From: Cylindrospermum sp. NIES-4074
Lineage (GTDB): Bacteria > Cyanobacteriota > Cyanobacteriia > Cyanobacteriales > Nostocaceae
Direction: 5' to 3'
NCBI GenBank assembly: GCA_003994795.1
Contig: AP018269.1
Coordinates: forward strand, 5,171,677-5,235,676
DNA: 64,000 nt
Position 1 is the stretch's first letter, and every line of letters begins with the position of its first letter. The notes under the pieces are model-generated. The model saw only the letters and a list, made by a program, of their open reading frames with translations. It ran no database searches and was not told where the DNA came from. Shown here piece after piece: positions 19,123-25,365 of this stretch. Made by a program: the position numbers and the translations under genes.

Positions 19123-20511
19123 TTACCTTCCCGGTTCTTGGACGAAGACGAGTGGAATTAAGGCTGCTAGCCGGAGCAAACTAGAAAGAGTGAATAATAT
19201 CAGTAACCCGTTATATTGGGCAAATTGGGCGATAAAACCGCCAATAGTGGTGCCTAAAGCACCACTAGCTCCACCAATAGCAGCGGCGATCGCAAAATTA
19301 ATCGACTGATTTTTAAGTGGAGCGATTCCCAACAGCATATTGTTGTTACACAAGTCAACTGCTGCCCAAGTACCCCCAGTGATAATATATAGTAGCGGCC
19401 ACCACAGCCAGATATCCAAACTACTAGTACCAATTCTCAACCACAACAACGGTAATAAAGCCACCAAAATCCCAATCACGATGAGGATGGGACGACTGCC
19501 TATTTTGTCTGTTAATTTACCCCACAAAATCATCATTAGCAGATTTGCCCCCGCCTGTAAGCTACTATAAATAGTCGCCCAACTCACGTCTAGTTTCAGA
19601 TTGTCTAGGATGTAAAGGTTAAAGAAAGGGGCACTGAGATTAACACTTAGCATCCATAAGCTAAAATATAATAAAAATATCAAAAAGTTAGAGTTTTGCC
19701 AGATGTTACTCACCCAATGATTTTGGGTAACAGGTATAGATACAGGTATTTCACAAGCTGCATTTTCACTGTTTGGGGATAACTTGACAAGATTACTATT
19801 TTGACTATTTTGTAATTTGGGATTGATATCAGCTTTGAAAGACTGACACCCTAAACTAATCAGTCCGAAGAAAGTACCTAACAGCAGAACTACTCCATAA
19901 CCTTGTTGCGTCCCTCCAGGCCAATGTGACACAGCTAATCCAGCTAAAGGTACACAGATGAAATTAGTAAGGCTAGAAGCGCTATTGCGTACCCCAAAAT
20001 ATCTGCCTCGCAATCGCCGGGGAACGAGGGTTGCTAACCAACTAAGCCAAGAGGCGCTTCCTAATCCTCCTAAAAGATTGCTGAATAGGACAATTAAAAG
20101 CGTTAATATGATTAAATCCTGGGAACTCACCTTTCCCAAACTTACCCCTAAAATGCCAATTACGAGAATCAGCCACGATAGCCGAGAACTCCCATAGATT
20201 AAGAGGGAATACTGAAAACGGCTGGTAGTGCGTTCCGAGATGTAAGCACCCAAAGGCTGAATCAGATTCATCAGCATGGGAATTGCGCCTAACATTCCAA
20301 ATATGACTGGACTAGCATCCAACTCCACCAGGAAATTACTGAGCAAAATCCCACTAGTGGTTAGGGAGAAAATTGCTGCAAAGATAGCATCCATAGTGGA
20401 GGCTTTCAAACTGGTGCGAATAGCATCCTTGGTTATTGGGGAGCTAATTTGTGAGGTAATGGGAATTTCTAGAGTCAGAGGTGCTGCTGTTTCTATCTGA
20501 GCAGAATCCAT
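19123..20511 (-). CDS. Major facilitator superfamily transporter
   Basis: The 462-residue protein has about twelve hydrophobic helices in two halves, joined by a polar loop (about residues 220-265). MFS signatures are present: the loop 2-3 type segment YISERTTSRFQ and, in the second half, WGKLTDKIGSRPILIV, the classical G-x-x-x-D-x-x-G-R-R-like motif. The N-terminal 35 residues are cytoplasmic. The substrate is unknown. It converges with accD and is a single gene. Confidence 0.88.
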   Translation of the reverse strand: MDSAQIETAAPLTLEIPITSQISSPITKDAIRTSLKASTMDAIFAAIFSLTTSGILLSNFLVELDASPVIFGMLGAIPMLMNLIQPLGAYISERTTSRFQYSLLIYGSSRLSWLILVIGILGVSLGKVSSQDLIILTLLIVLFSNLLGGLGSASWLSWLATLVPRRLRGRYFGVRNSASSLTNFICVPLAGLAVSHWPGGTQQGYGVVLLLGTFFGLISLGCQSFKADINPKLQNSQNSNLVKLSPNSENAACEIPVSIPVTQNHWVSNIWQNSNFLIFLLYFSLWMLSVNLSAPFFNLYILDNLKLDVSWATIYSSLQAGANLLMMILWGKLTDKIGSRPILIVIGILVALLPLLWLRIGTSSLDIWLWWPLLYIITGGTWAAVDLCNNNMLLGIAPLKNQSINFAIAAAIGGASGALGTTIGGFIAQFAQYNGLLILFTLSSLLRLAALIPLVFVQEPGR

Positions 20512-20778
20512 AACTTAATATTTGCGGGTGATGCACTTTAGCTTAATCTAACAAGAAAGAATACATTGATCAGGAGCCAGAGTTCAGAATTAAATTCTGT
20601 GCAACCTGCGGATGAATAAACGGGCTTTTTCCACCAAATTTTCAATTTGTGGACTTAAATCAGTGGCCAGTCTGAATCCCCACTGATTCTATTCTGAATT
20701 CTCAATTCTGACTGCTTCTGCAATTTGTTAATAATTTTTCGTTATAAGTGAGGAGAGAGAGACTGTCATCAGTATGTG

Positions 20779-22023
20779 ATGAGAAACAGGTTGTTAAAGT
20801 TATTAGGATTGGTAATGGCGATCGCGATCGCCATTGTTAGTTGTCATCATCTAGCGATACTAAGTAGACCACTGGTTACTATCAAACTCAGTGGTTGGGC
20901 GGGTTCCCCCATTGAGCAAAAACTATTAAAACAGGTACTACAAGACTTTGAAGCACAGCACCCCGTCATCAAAGTTAAGTATGAGGTAATTTCTGACCAA
21001 TACATGGATGTCATCAAAACCCGTTTGGTGGGAGAAGCAGCCCCCGATGTCTTCTATTTAGATGCTCTGGAGGCTCCTTTTTTGATGAGTCAGAATGTCT
21101 TGGAACCGCTGGATACTTACATTACTCCCGAATTTGATTTAGGGGATTTTGAGGAAAATTTACTCAATAGCTTCCAATACCAAAGCCATATTTATGGTCT
21201 TCCTAAAGACTATTCTACTTTAGCTCTATTTTATAACCAAAAAGCTTTCAGTAATGTAGGTTTGAGTAGTCCACCAACTACTTGGGATGAATTACGTAAC
21301 TACTCCCAACGGTTAACAGGCAAACTCAACAAATACGGCTTTGGTGAGAGTATAGAGTTAGCGCGTCAAGGTTATAAAATTAAAGCTTTTAGTGGGCAAA
21401 TGATTGACACCGATGGTTATGCAGCCTTTGCCAGTGATGCCAGTTTGCAAGGCTTGCAGTTGGTGATAGACCAGTATCAAAAAGACCGCACCTCTGCCCA
21501 AAAATCTGATGTTGGCACAAGCTCAGGTAGTGAAATGTTTGGTCAGAATAAAGTGGCAATGGTGATTGAGGGTAACTGGGCGATTCCTTATTTAACAGCA
21601 ACCTTTCCCCAAATAGATTTTGCCACCGCAGAAGTCCCAAGCATCAATAATAAAAAAGGCACAATGGTTTTTACCGTTGCCTATGTAATGAACAAGCAAA
21701 CACAACATAAAGCCGCAGCTTGGGAGTTGATTTCCTATCTCACGGGGAAAGAAGGGATGGAAAAGTGGACAGGAACAGGCTTTGCGCTGCCAACCCGCAA
21801 GTCAGTGGCACGGAAGTTGGGTTATGAGCAGGATAGATTGCGATCGCCATTAGTTGCGGGTGTTAATTACGCTACACCTTGGCAGGTAGGGAAAAATCCA
21901 AGTGCGATCGTCAATAACTTTGACAACCAGTTTGTTAGTGCAATGCTTGGAGAACAAACATTAAAGCGAGCGATGTTGCAGGCCCAAAACGCAGCTAATC
22001 AACAAATTCAAGCGATGGAGTAA
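20779..22023 (+). CDS. Extracellular sugar-binding protein of an ABC importer
   Basis: This is a family 1 solute-binding protein of about 414 residues, with an N-terminal hydrophobic segment (LLGLVMAIAIAIVSCHH) that includes a lipobox-like VSC. The body has the family pattern: VTIKLSGWAGSPIEQKLLKQVLQDFEAQHP, APDVFYLDALEAPFLMSQ, GLPKDYSTLALFYNQKAF. GTG at 20776 and ATG at 20779 are both possible starts. No permease or ATPase is adjacent. The only sugar permeases in the window are at 42.9-44.7 kb. Confidence 0.9.
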   Translation: MRNRLLKLLGLVMAIAIAIVSCHHLAILSRPLVTIKLSGWAGSPIEQKLLKQVLQDFEAQHPVIKVKYEVISDQYMDVIKTRLVGEAAPDVFYLDALEAPFLMSQNVLEPLDTYITPEFDLGDFEENLLNSFQYQSHIYGLPKDYSTLALFYNQKAFSNVGLSSPPTTWDELRNYSQRLTGKLNKYGFGESIELARQGYKIKAFSGQMIDTDGYAAFASDASLQGLQLVIDQYQKDRTSAQKSDVGTSSGSEMFGQNKVAMVIEGNWAIPYLTATFPQIDFATAEVPSINNKKGTMVFTVAYVMNKQTQHKAAAWELISYLTGKEGMEKWTGTGFALPTRKSVARKLGYEQDRLRSPLVAGVNYATPWQVGKNPSAIVNNFDNQFVSAMLGEQTLKRAMLQAQNAANQQIQAME

Positions 22024-22139
22024 ACTGTTGAATTGCTTGTAAGTACGAAGTTATCACCATCTGAGCAATTTAGAAATGTCAGGCTTTGGGGATTAAAATG
22101 GCGATCGCATTTTCTAAACAACCAATAGCCTATAAAAAG

Positions 22140-22211
22140 TGGGTGGTAGAGGAGTCGAACCTCTCTAGTGCAGGTTAAAAGTCTGCTGCATAGCCGCTTT
22201 GCTAACCACCC
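22140..22211 (-). tRNA. tRNA-Lys (TTT), last gene of the array
   Basis: Acceptor GGGTGGT/ACCACCC is perfect and the loop CTTTTAA gives anticodon TTT. The anticodon stem has an A-C mismatch at 31-39. T loop TTCGACT is normal and the discriminator is A. This is the 3'-most member of the minus-strand tRNA array. Confidence 0.88.
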
Positions 22212-22311
22212 ATCGATAAACAATAGTTACTTAATACACTGGGAAGGTACTGCCCCTTCTACAACACAGTTATCGGCTGTGTGCGTCGCTATCCCGCCTC
22301 CAGTGCGTCAA

Positions 22312-22394
22312 CGGAAGATGGAGGAATCGAACCCCTACAGTTACCCATACCCTGGTTTTCAAGACCAGTTGCCGACCATTCAGCGGCATCTTCC
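22312..22394 (-). tRNA. tRNA-Ser (TGA)
   Basis: This class II tRNA has acceptor GGAAGAT, anticodon arm CTGGT-CTTGAAA-ACCAG and a long variable arm before the T arm. Discriminator is G, as expected for Ser. It retains its long variable arm, unlike the Leu tRNAs of the array. Confidence 0.9.
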
Positions 22395-22397
22395 AGG

Positions 22398-22495
22398 AGT
22401 GTTTGACGGGACTTGTACCCGTTATGACTGGTTTGTGGAACCAGCGCCGCGACCGCTTTGGCTATGGCTAACGCCATGCTCCGCGAACAAACACC
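22398..22495 (-). pseudogene. tRNA-His-like gene with hairpin insertion and inverted anticodon loop
   Basis: Acceptor halves GTGTTTG/CAAACAC pair fully and a G precedes position 1, as in tRNA-His. The D arm AGCCAAAGCGGTCGCGGC is preceded by an extra stretch of about 23 bp containing the hairpin ATGGC-GTTA-GCCAT. The anticodon arm reads CTGGT-TCCACAA-ACCAG (formal anticodon CAC, with C at 33). Its reverse complement has the loop TTGTGGA, that of a normal His (GTG) tRNA. T loop TACAAGT has A at 55. It is probably non-functional, or a Val-like decoder. Confidence 0.6.
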
Positions 22496-22499
22496 ACAG

Positions 22500-22573
22500 T
22501 GGAATCAATGGGAATTGAACCCATAACCTCCTGCTTGCAAGGCAGGCGCTCTAGCCATTTGAGCTATGACCCC
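22500..22573 (-). tRNA. tRNA-Ala (TGC)
   Basis: Acceptor GGGGTCA/TGATTCC contains the G3-U70 pair that identifies alanine tRNA. Anticodon arm CCTGC-CTTGCAA-GCAGG. T loop TTCAATT and discriminator A. Intact by inspection. Confidence 0.9.
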
Positions 22574-22581
22574 ATATTTGG

Positions 22582-22655
22582 TGGATACTGATCGGACTTG
22601 AACCGATATCTTTCTAACTGCCAGTTAGATGCTTTGCCAATTAAGCTACAGACCC
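22582..22655 (-). tRNA. tRNA-Ala-like (GGC) with bulged acceptor stem
   Basis: Anticodon arm TCTAA-CTGGCAG-TTAGA gives GGC, and the T loop TTCAAGT is normal. The 3' acceptor strand has one extra T, so pairing to GGGTCTG leaves a bulge. With the bulge, G3-U70 is preserved, supporting alanine identity. Discriminator is A. Activity is uncertain. Confidence 0.7.
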
Positions 22656-22660
22656 ATAAG

Positions 22661-22734
22661 CGAGAGTGGTAGGACTCAAACCTACAACCATCGAGGTAGA
22701 AGCTCGAAGCTCTATTCAATTGAGCTACACTCCC
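22661..22734 (-). tRNA. tRNA-Arg (TCT)
   Basis: Acceptor GGGAGTG/CACTCTC (one G-U), anticodon arm TCGAG-CTTCTAC-CTCGA, T arm GTAGG-TTTGAGT-CCTAC, discriminator G. Confidence 0.87.
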
Positions 22735-22740
22735 GTATCT

Positions 22741-22771
22741 AGTAGTCTCTTCCCATCAGAGCTACAGGACT
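22741..22771 (-). pseudogene. 5' fragment of a tRNA
   Basis: On the minus strand the sequence begins AGTCCTGTAGCTC and continues with a D-arm-like GATGGGAAGAGAC, then stops at the next gene. The anticodon and T arms are missing. It shares its first ten bases with the miniature tRNA remnant at 24746. Confidence 0.5.
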
Positions 22772-22776
22772 AAACA

Positions 22777-22848
22777 AGCGAGTGGTGGGACTCGAACCCA
22801 CGCGTTGAGTATGGCGTACTCAAATGCTACCAACTACATCACACCCGC
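22777..22848 (-). tRNA. tRNA-Gly (GCC)
   Basis: Acceptor GCGGGTG/CACTCGC with U73 and C2-G71 fits glycine identity. Anticodon arm TGAGT-ACGCCAT-ACTCA. Position 33 is C instead of the nearly universal T, which may impair decoding. T loop TTCGAGT is normal. Confidence 0.8.
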
Positions 22849-22857
22849 AAGTTTCAG

Positions 22858-22928
22858 AGCGAATGACGAGATTTGAACTCGTACCAAGAGGTTGGAAGCC
22901 TCACATGCTGCCATTACACTACACTCGC
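22858..22928 (-). tRNA. tRNA-Gly (TCC)
   Basis: Acceptor GCGAGTG/CATTCGC, anticodon loop CTTCCAA between TGAGG and CCTCT, T loop TTCAAAT, discriminator T. It fits glycine identity. Confidence 0.87.
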
Positions 22929-22945
22929 ATTACTTGCATTAGTCA

Positions 22946-23018
<73 letters not shown>

Positions 23019-23029
23019 ACTTATTTTGG

Positions 23030-23103
23030 TGACGGGGGCAGGAGTTGCACCTGCCGATGTGAGGCTTATGAGACCTCCAAGCCGCTCTTGCTTCATCCCC
23101 GCA
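23030..23103 (-). tRNA. tRNA with anticodon CAT, first atypical Met-like copy
   Basis: Anticodon arm GAGGT-CTCATAA-GCCTC. Acceptor TGCGGGG against CCCCGTC leaves position 1:72 unpaired (T-C), as in initiator tRNAs. The T loop TGCAACT has G at position 55. The anticodon stem lacks the GGG/CCC run of initiators. Discriminator is A. Confidence 0.75.
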
Positions 23104-23113
23104 CATCACCAAA

Positions 23114-23187
23114 TGCCCCTGACAGGACTCGAACCTGTAAAAAACCAGGTCTAAGCTGGCTACGTTTTCCAATTACGTCACAGGGGC
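23114..23187 (-). tRNA. tRNA with Leu anticodon TAG and short variable loop
   Basis: Acceptor GCCCCTG/CAGGGGC is perfect. The anticodon arm GCCAG-CTTAGAC-CTGGT gives TAG. The variable region is only TTTTT (5 nt), so this is a class I fold, not the class II fold normal for Leu. T loop TTCGAGT, discriminator A. Confidence 0.8.
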
Positions 23188-23198
23188 GAAATATTTAA

Positions 23199-23272
<74 letters not shown>

Positions 23273-23276
23273 GCAG

Positions 23277-23350
23277 TACCCCTGACAGGATTTGAACCTG
23301 CAAAATCTGGACTCTGATTCCAGCACGTATCCCAGTTCCGTCACAGGGGC
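23277..23350 (-). tRNA. tRNA with Leu anticodon CAG and short variable loop
   Basis: Acceptor GCCCCTG/CAGGGGT, anticodon arm CTGGA-ATCAGAG-TCCAG (CAG), variable ATTTT (5 nt), T arm GCAGG-TTCAAAT-CCTGT, discriminator A. The acceptor is nearly identical to that of the TAG gene, suggesting duplication. Confidence 0.8.
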
Positions 23351-23354
23351 AAAG

Positions 23355-23427
23355 TCGGGGTGACAGGATTTGAACCTGCGACATCCTGCTCCCAAAGCAG
23401 GCGCGCTACCATCTGCGCTACACCCCG
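23355..23427 (-). tRNA. tRNA-Pro (TGG)
   Basis: Acceptor CGGGGTG/CACCCCG is perfect, anticodon arm CCTGC-TTTGGGA-GCAGG, T loop TTCAAAT, discriminator A. Intact. Confidence 0.92.
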
Positions 23428-23431
23428 TTGA

Positions 23432-23506
23432 TACTCCTGATGGGAGTCGAACCCACACCTAAACCGTGTTTAAGACGGCAGCCTCTGCCAATTGGGCTAC
23501 AGGAGC
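23432..23506 (-). tRNA. tRNA with Leu anticodon TAA and short variable loop
   Basis: Acceptor GCTCCTG/CAGGAGT, anticodon arm GCCGT-CTTAAAC-ACGGT (TAA), variable TTAGGT (6 nt), T arm GTGGG-TTCGACT-CCCAT, discriminator A. Class I fold. Confidence 0.8.
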
Positions 23507-23515
23507 GAATTTTGG

Positions 23516-23590
23516 TACTCCTGGTGAGACTCGAACTCACAGCCTACTACTTTTGAGGTAGTCGCCTCGTACCAATTGGGCTACAGGAGC
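23516..23590 (-). tRNA. tRNA with Leu anticodon CAA and short variable loop
   Basis: Acceptor GCTCCTG/CAGGAGT is identical to the TAA gene. Anticodon arm ACTAC-CTCAAAA-GTAGT (CAA), variable AGGCT (5 nt), T arm GTGAG-TTCGAGT-CTCAC, discriminator A. Class I fold. Confidence 0.8.
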
Positions 23591-23596
23591 ATAAAT

Positions 23597-23687
23597 AGGA
23601 CTTACGCAAAAACTCTCCCAAACTCTTATTCCTCCGTGTCCTCTGCGTCCTCTGCGGTTCGTTTCTTCATGATTTTGCGTAAGTCCT
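23597..23687. mobile_element. MITE-like palindromic element inside the tRNA array
   Basis: The 91-bp element has perfect inverted ends aggacttacgcaaaa and ttttgcgtaagtcct. Its interior is the purine/pyrimidine-biased repeat ctccgtgtcctctgcg seen elsewhere in the window. Related ends occur at 39668 and 51969. It splits the array between the Leu (CAA) and Gln (TTG) genes. Confidence 0.8.
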
Positions 23688-23707
23688 GATAAACAAATTG
23701 AAATTGG

Positions 23708-23780
23708 CTGCCCTGCCTGGGTTTGAACCAGGACTCTTCCCGTTCAAAGCGGGAGATGTTGCCAATTACACCACAGAGCA
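23708..23780 (-). tRNA. tRNA-Gln (TTG)
   Basis: Acceptor TGCTCTG/CAGGGCA, anticodon arm TCCCG-CTTTGAA-CGGGA, T loop TTCAAAC, discriminator G. It fits glutamine identity. Confidence 0.9.
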
Positions 23781-23788
23781 ATAAATGG

Positions 23789-23862
23789 ATGCCGGAGTTG
23801 GGGTCGAACCAACCTCTCCATCGTTCAGAGCGACAGCGACTTACCCAATCGTCCATCCGGCA
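23789..23862 (-). tRNA. tRNA-Gln-like (CTG)
   Basis: Acceptor TGCCGGA/TCCGGCA is perfect. The anticodon arm TGTCG-CTCTGAA-CGATG has two G-U pairs and gives CTG. T loop TTCGACC. The discriminator is T, not the G usual for Gln, so charging is uncertain. Confidence 0.78.
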
Positions 23863-23867
23863 ATAAA

Positions 23868-23942
<75 letters not shown>

Positions 23943-23948
23943 ACGAAG

Positions 23949-24023
23949 CCCCCCAGGTCGGAATTGAACCGACGACCTCCTGTTCTTCAGACAGGCGCTG
24001 ACTACCAACTGAGCTACCGGGGG
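23949..24023 (-). tRNA. tRNA-Phe (GAA)
   Basis: Acceptor CCCCCGG/CTGGGGG (one G-U), anticodon arm CCTGT-CTGAAGA-ACAGG, T loop TTCAATT. The discriminator is G by this alignment, where Phe usually has A. Confidence 0.87.
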
Positions 24024-24033
24024 ATAAATGAGA

Positions 24034-24108
24034 CGAGAACGGAAGGATTTGAACCCTCAAATCTCCAGTTTCGTAGACTGGGATGTTATCCAGTTACACC
24101 ACGTTCTC
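24034..24108 (-). tRNA. tRNA-Arg (ACG)
   Basis: Acceptor GAGAACG/CGTTCTC is perfect, anticodon arm CCAGT-CTACGAA-ACTGG, T loop TTCAAAT, discriminator G. A34 would need TadA deamination to read all CGN codons. Confidence 0.9.
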
Positions 24109-24113
24109 AAAAA

Positions 24114-24202
24114 CGGAGAGGGAGGGATTTGAACCCTCGACGGATATTAAAACCCGTTTCCTCTTAGCAGGAGGACGCTTTGAGCCACTCAGCCACCTCT
24201 CC
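24114..24202 (-). tRNA. tRNA-Ser (GCT)
   Basis: Class II tRNA with acceptor GGAGAGG/CCTCTCC, anticodon arm TCCTC-CTGCTAA-GAGGA, a long variable arm, T loop TTCAAAT and discriminator G. Intact and 89 nt long. Confidence 0.92.
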
Positions 24203-24206
24203 ACAG

Positions 24207-24287
24207 TGGGTTGGGAAGGAATTGAACCTACAACCAATAAAGGACGCTTTTACAGAGCGCTGCCCACACCATTAGGCGAGCCAACCC
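24207..24287 (-). tRNA. tRNA-Tyr (GTA)
   Basis: Acceptor GGGTTGG/CCAACCC is perfect, anticodon arm GCGCT-CTGTAAA-AGCGT, variable arm extended as in bacterial Tyr tRNA, T loop TTCAATT with one T-stem mismatch, discriminator A. Confidence 0.88.
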
Positions 24288-24294
24288 GAAATCA

Positions 24295-24366
24295 TTCCCC
24301 CGACGAGAATTGAACTCGCATCTCAGCTTTGAAAGAGCAGTGACTTAACCATTCGTCCACGGGGGC
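24295..24366 (-). tRNA. tRNA-Glu-like (TTC), divergent second copy
   Basis: Acceptor GCCCCCG against CGGGGGA leaves 1:72 as G-A. The anticodon arm CTGCT-CTTTCAA-AGCTG has one T-T mismatch. The T arm GCGAG-TTCAATT-CTCGT has G53-C61, unlike the housekeeping tRNA-Glu at 33784, which has A53-U61. Discriminator is A. Confidence 0.78.
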
Positions 24367-24419
24367 AAATATCTACTTCGTGCAAGTTTGAAAAGCTGTT
24401 TTTTCAGCCCCCTTGTTTG

Positions 24420-24500
24420 GTGGAGGCTGTAGGAGTCGAACCTACTCTGATGGGAAAATCAGATATCCAGTTTGTAGGCTTTTCTTGTTAGGGCACGTAG
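24420..24500 (-). pseudogene. Degenerate tRNA with intact 3' half
   Basis: The T arm GTAGG-TTCGACT-CCTAC and the 3' acceptor AGCCTCC are intact, but no 5' strand GGAGGCT is found. The anticodon hairpin TCTGA/TCAGA encloses eight bases (TTTTCCCA) instead of seven. Amino acid identity cannot be given. Confidence 0.55.
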
Positions 24501-24505
24501 TAGAA

Positions 24506-24577
24506 CGCAGGGACTAGGATTTGAACCTAGAACTAACGGTTTTGGAGACCGTGATGTTGCCGTTACACCATCCCTAC
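24506..24577 (-). tRNA. tRNA-Trp (CCA)
   Basis: Acceptor GTAGGGA/TCCCTGC with one T-G pair, anticodon arm ACGGT-CTCCAAA-ACCGT, T arm CTAGG-TTCAAAT-CCTAG, discriminator G as expected for Trp. Confidence 0.9.
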
Positions 24578-24583
24578 ATTTGG

Positions 24584-24654
24584 TGGCAGCGGTGGGATTG
24601 GCACCCACATCACCCAGGTTATGAGCCTAGTGCTTTGCATTAAGCTACGCTGCG
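24584..24654 (-). tRNA. tRNA with anticodon CAT, second atypical Met-like copy
   Basis: Acceptor CGCAGCG against CGCTGCC leaves 1:72 as a C-C mismatch, an initiator-like trait. Anticodon arm CTAGG-CTCATAA-CCTGG. The T loop TGCCAAT has G at 55, the same change as in the copy at 23030. Discriminator is A. Confidence 0.77.
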
Positions 24655-24664
24655 ATGTCACCAA

Positions 24665-24739
24665 AGGCTGAAGTGGGATTTGAACCCACGAAAAATCGGT
24701 TTTGCAGACCGATGCCTTAAACCACTTGGCTACTCAGCC
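24665..24739 (-). tRNA. tRNA-Cys (GCA)
   Basis: Acceptor GGCTGAG/TTCAGCC (one G-U), anticodon arm CGGT-CTGCAAA-ACCG, T arm GTGGG-TTCAAAT-CCCAC, discriminator T, as required for Cys. Confidence 0.92.
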
Positions 24740-24745
24740 ATTTGG

Positions 24746-24781
24746 TAGTCCTGATATGATTGGCATTTGCCTACAGGACTA
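24746..24781 (-). pseudogene. Miniature tRNA remnant (acceptor stem hairpin)
   Basis: AGTCCTG and CAGGACT form a perfect acceptor-like stem that encloses only about 20 nt (TAGGCAAATGCC plus AATCATAT). No anticodon arm is present. It appears to be an internal-deletion derivative of the same tRNA whose 5' fragment lies at 22741. Confidence 0.55.
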
Positions 24782-24784
24782 TCA

Positions 24785-24858
24785 CGGGAGTAACGAGACT
24801 TGAACTCGTAACCTTTCGCTCGACAGGCGACTGCTCTGACCAATTGAGCTATACCCCC
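24785..24858 (-). tRNA. tRNA-Asp (GTC), first gene of the array
   Basis: Acceptor GGGGGTA/TACTCCC (one G-U), anticodon arm GTCGC-CTGTCGA-GCGAA with the first pair mismatched, T arm ACGAG-TTCAAGT-CTCGT, discriminator G as expected for Asp. It is the promoter-proximal member of the array. Confidence 0.9.
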
Positions 24859-24975
24859 ATGTTGGATATCTGTGCCGAAGTTTTGAGATTTTTAGACACA
24901 GATGTTTGGTGACTTTGCCTATTTCTTATTCAGTTTTCAAGGTTCGGAAGAGTTACTTTTAACTCTGAAAGATTG

Positions 24976-25170
24976 TTAGAAAAACAACCGAAGATCCAGA
25001 TAATAAACTTGCTGGATATTACGGAGGTAATCTGTAGGTTTTATCTTGGCAAACTTGGAACTTTTATCGTTTCTCTTCTCTACTTCAGGTGCTTTGGAAG
25101 TATGAGGAGTTTTAGAAGCTGGTAACTTTGGTTGATGCCAATGCCTGTCCTTTCTTTGTATGTGGAACAT
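24976..25170 (-). CDS. Possible small basic leader protein of the tRNA array
   Basis: This open frame of 64 codons (MFHIQRKDRHWHQPKLPA at the N-terminus) lies between the array promoter and the first tRNA gene, on the same strand. It is rich in Lys, Arg and His, and has no hydrophobic segment or known motif. No clear Shine-Dalgarno sequence precedes it. It may be a real small protein, or just part of the untranslated leader. Conservation of this frame upstream of other arrays would decide. Confidence 0.3.
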   Translation of the reverse strand: MFHIQRKDRHWHQPKLPASKTPHTSKAPEVEKRNDKSSKFAKIKPTDYLRNIQQVYYLDLRLFF

Positions 25171-25215
25171 GACTTTTGCGTTTTGGGAAGCTTTGTCTTT
25201 CGCCTCGTTACATTA

Positions 25216-25244
25216 ATACTACAAAAATACTACAAAAGTGTCAA
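25216..25244 (-). promoter_or_regulatory. Sigma70-type promoter of the tRNA array with tandem operator-like repeat
   Basis: On the minus strand TTGACA (25239-25244) is separated by 17 bp from TAGTAT (25216-25221), a near-perfect consensus. The spacer and -10 box are made of two perfect tandem copies of an 11-mer (plus strand ATACTACAAAA at 25216-25226 and 25227-25237). Repeats placed there are typical of repressor operators. Transcription would start near 25209 and run through the leader into the tRNA array. Confidence 0.75.
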
Positions 25245-25365
25245 GGGGTTGGGGAAAGTTTTTTGAAAATTGTCTAAAAAGGCTTGTGTACTTAGCTTTG
25301 AACCTGTTAACCTCTCGACAAAAGAAAACTACAGCTTATGATGATGTGAGTTTTGGAAACTTCAT

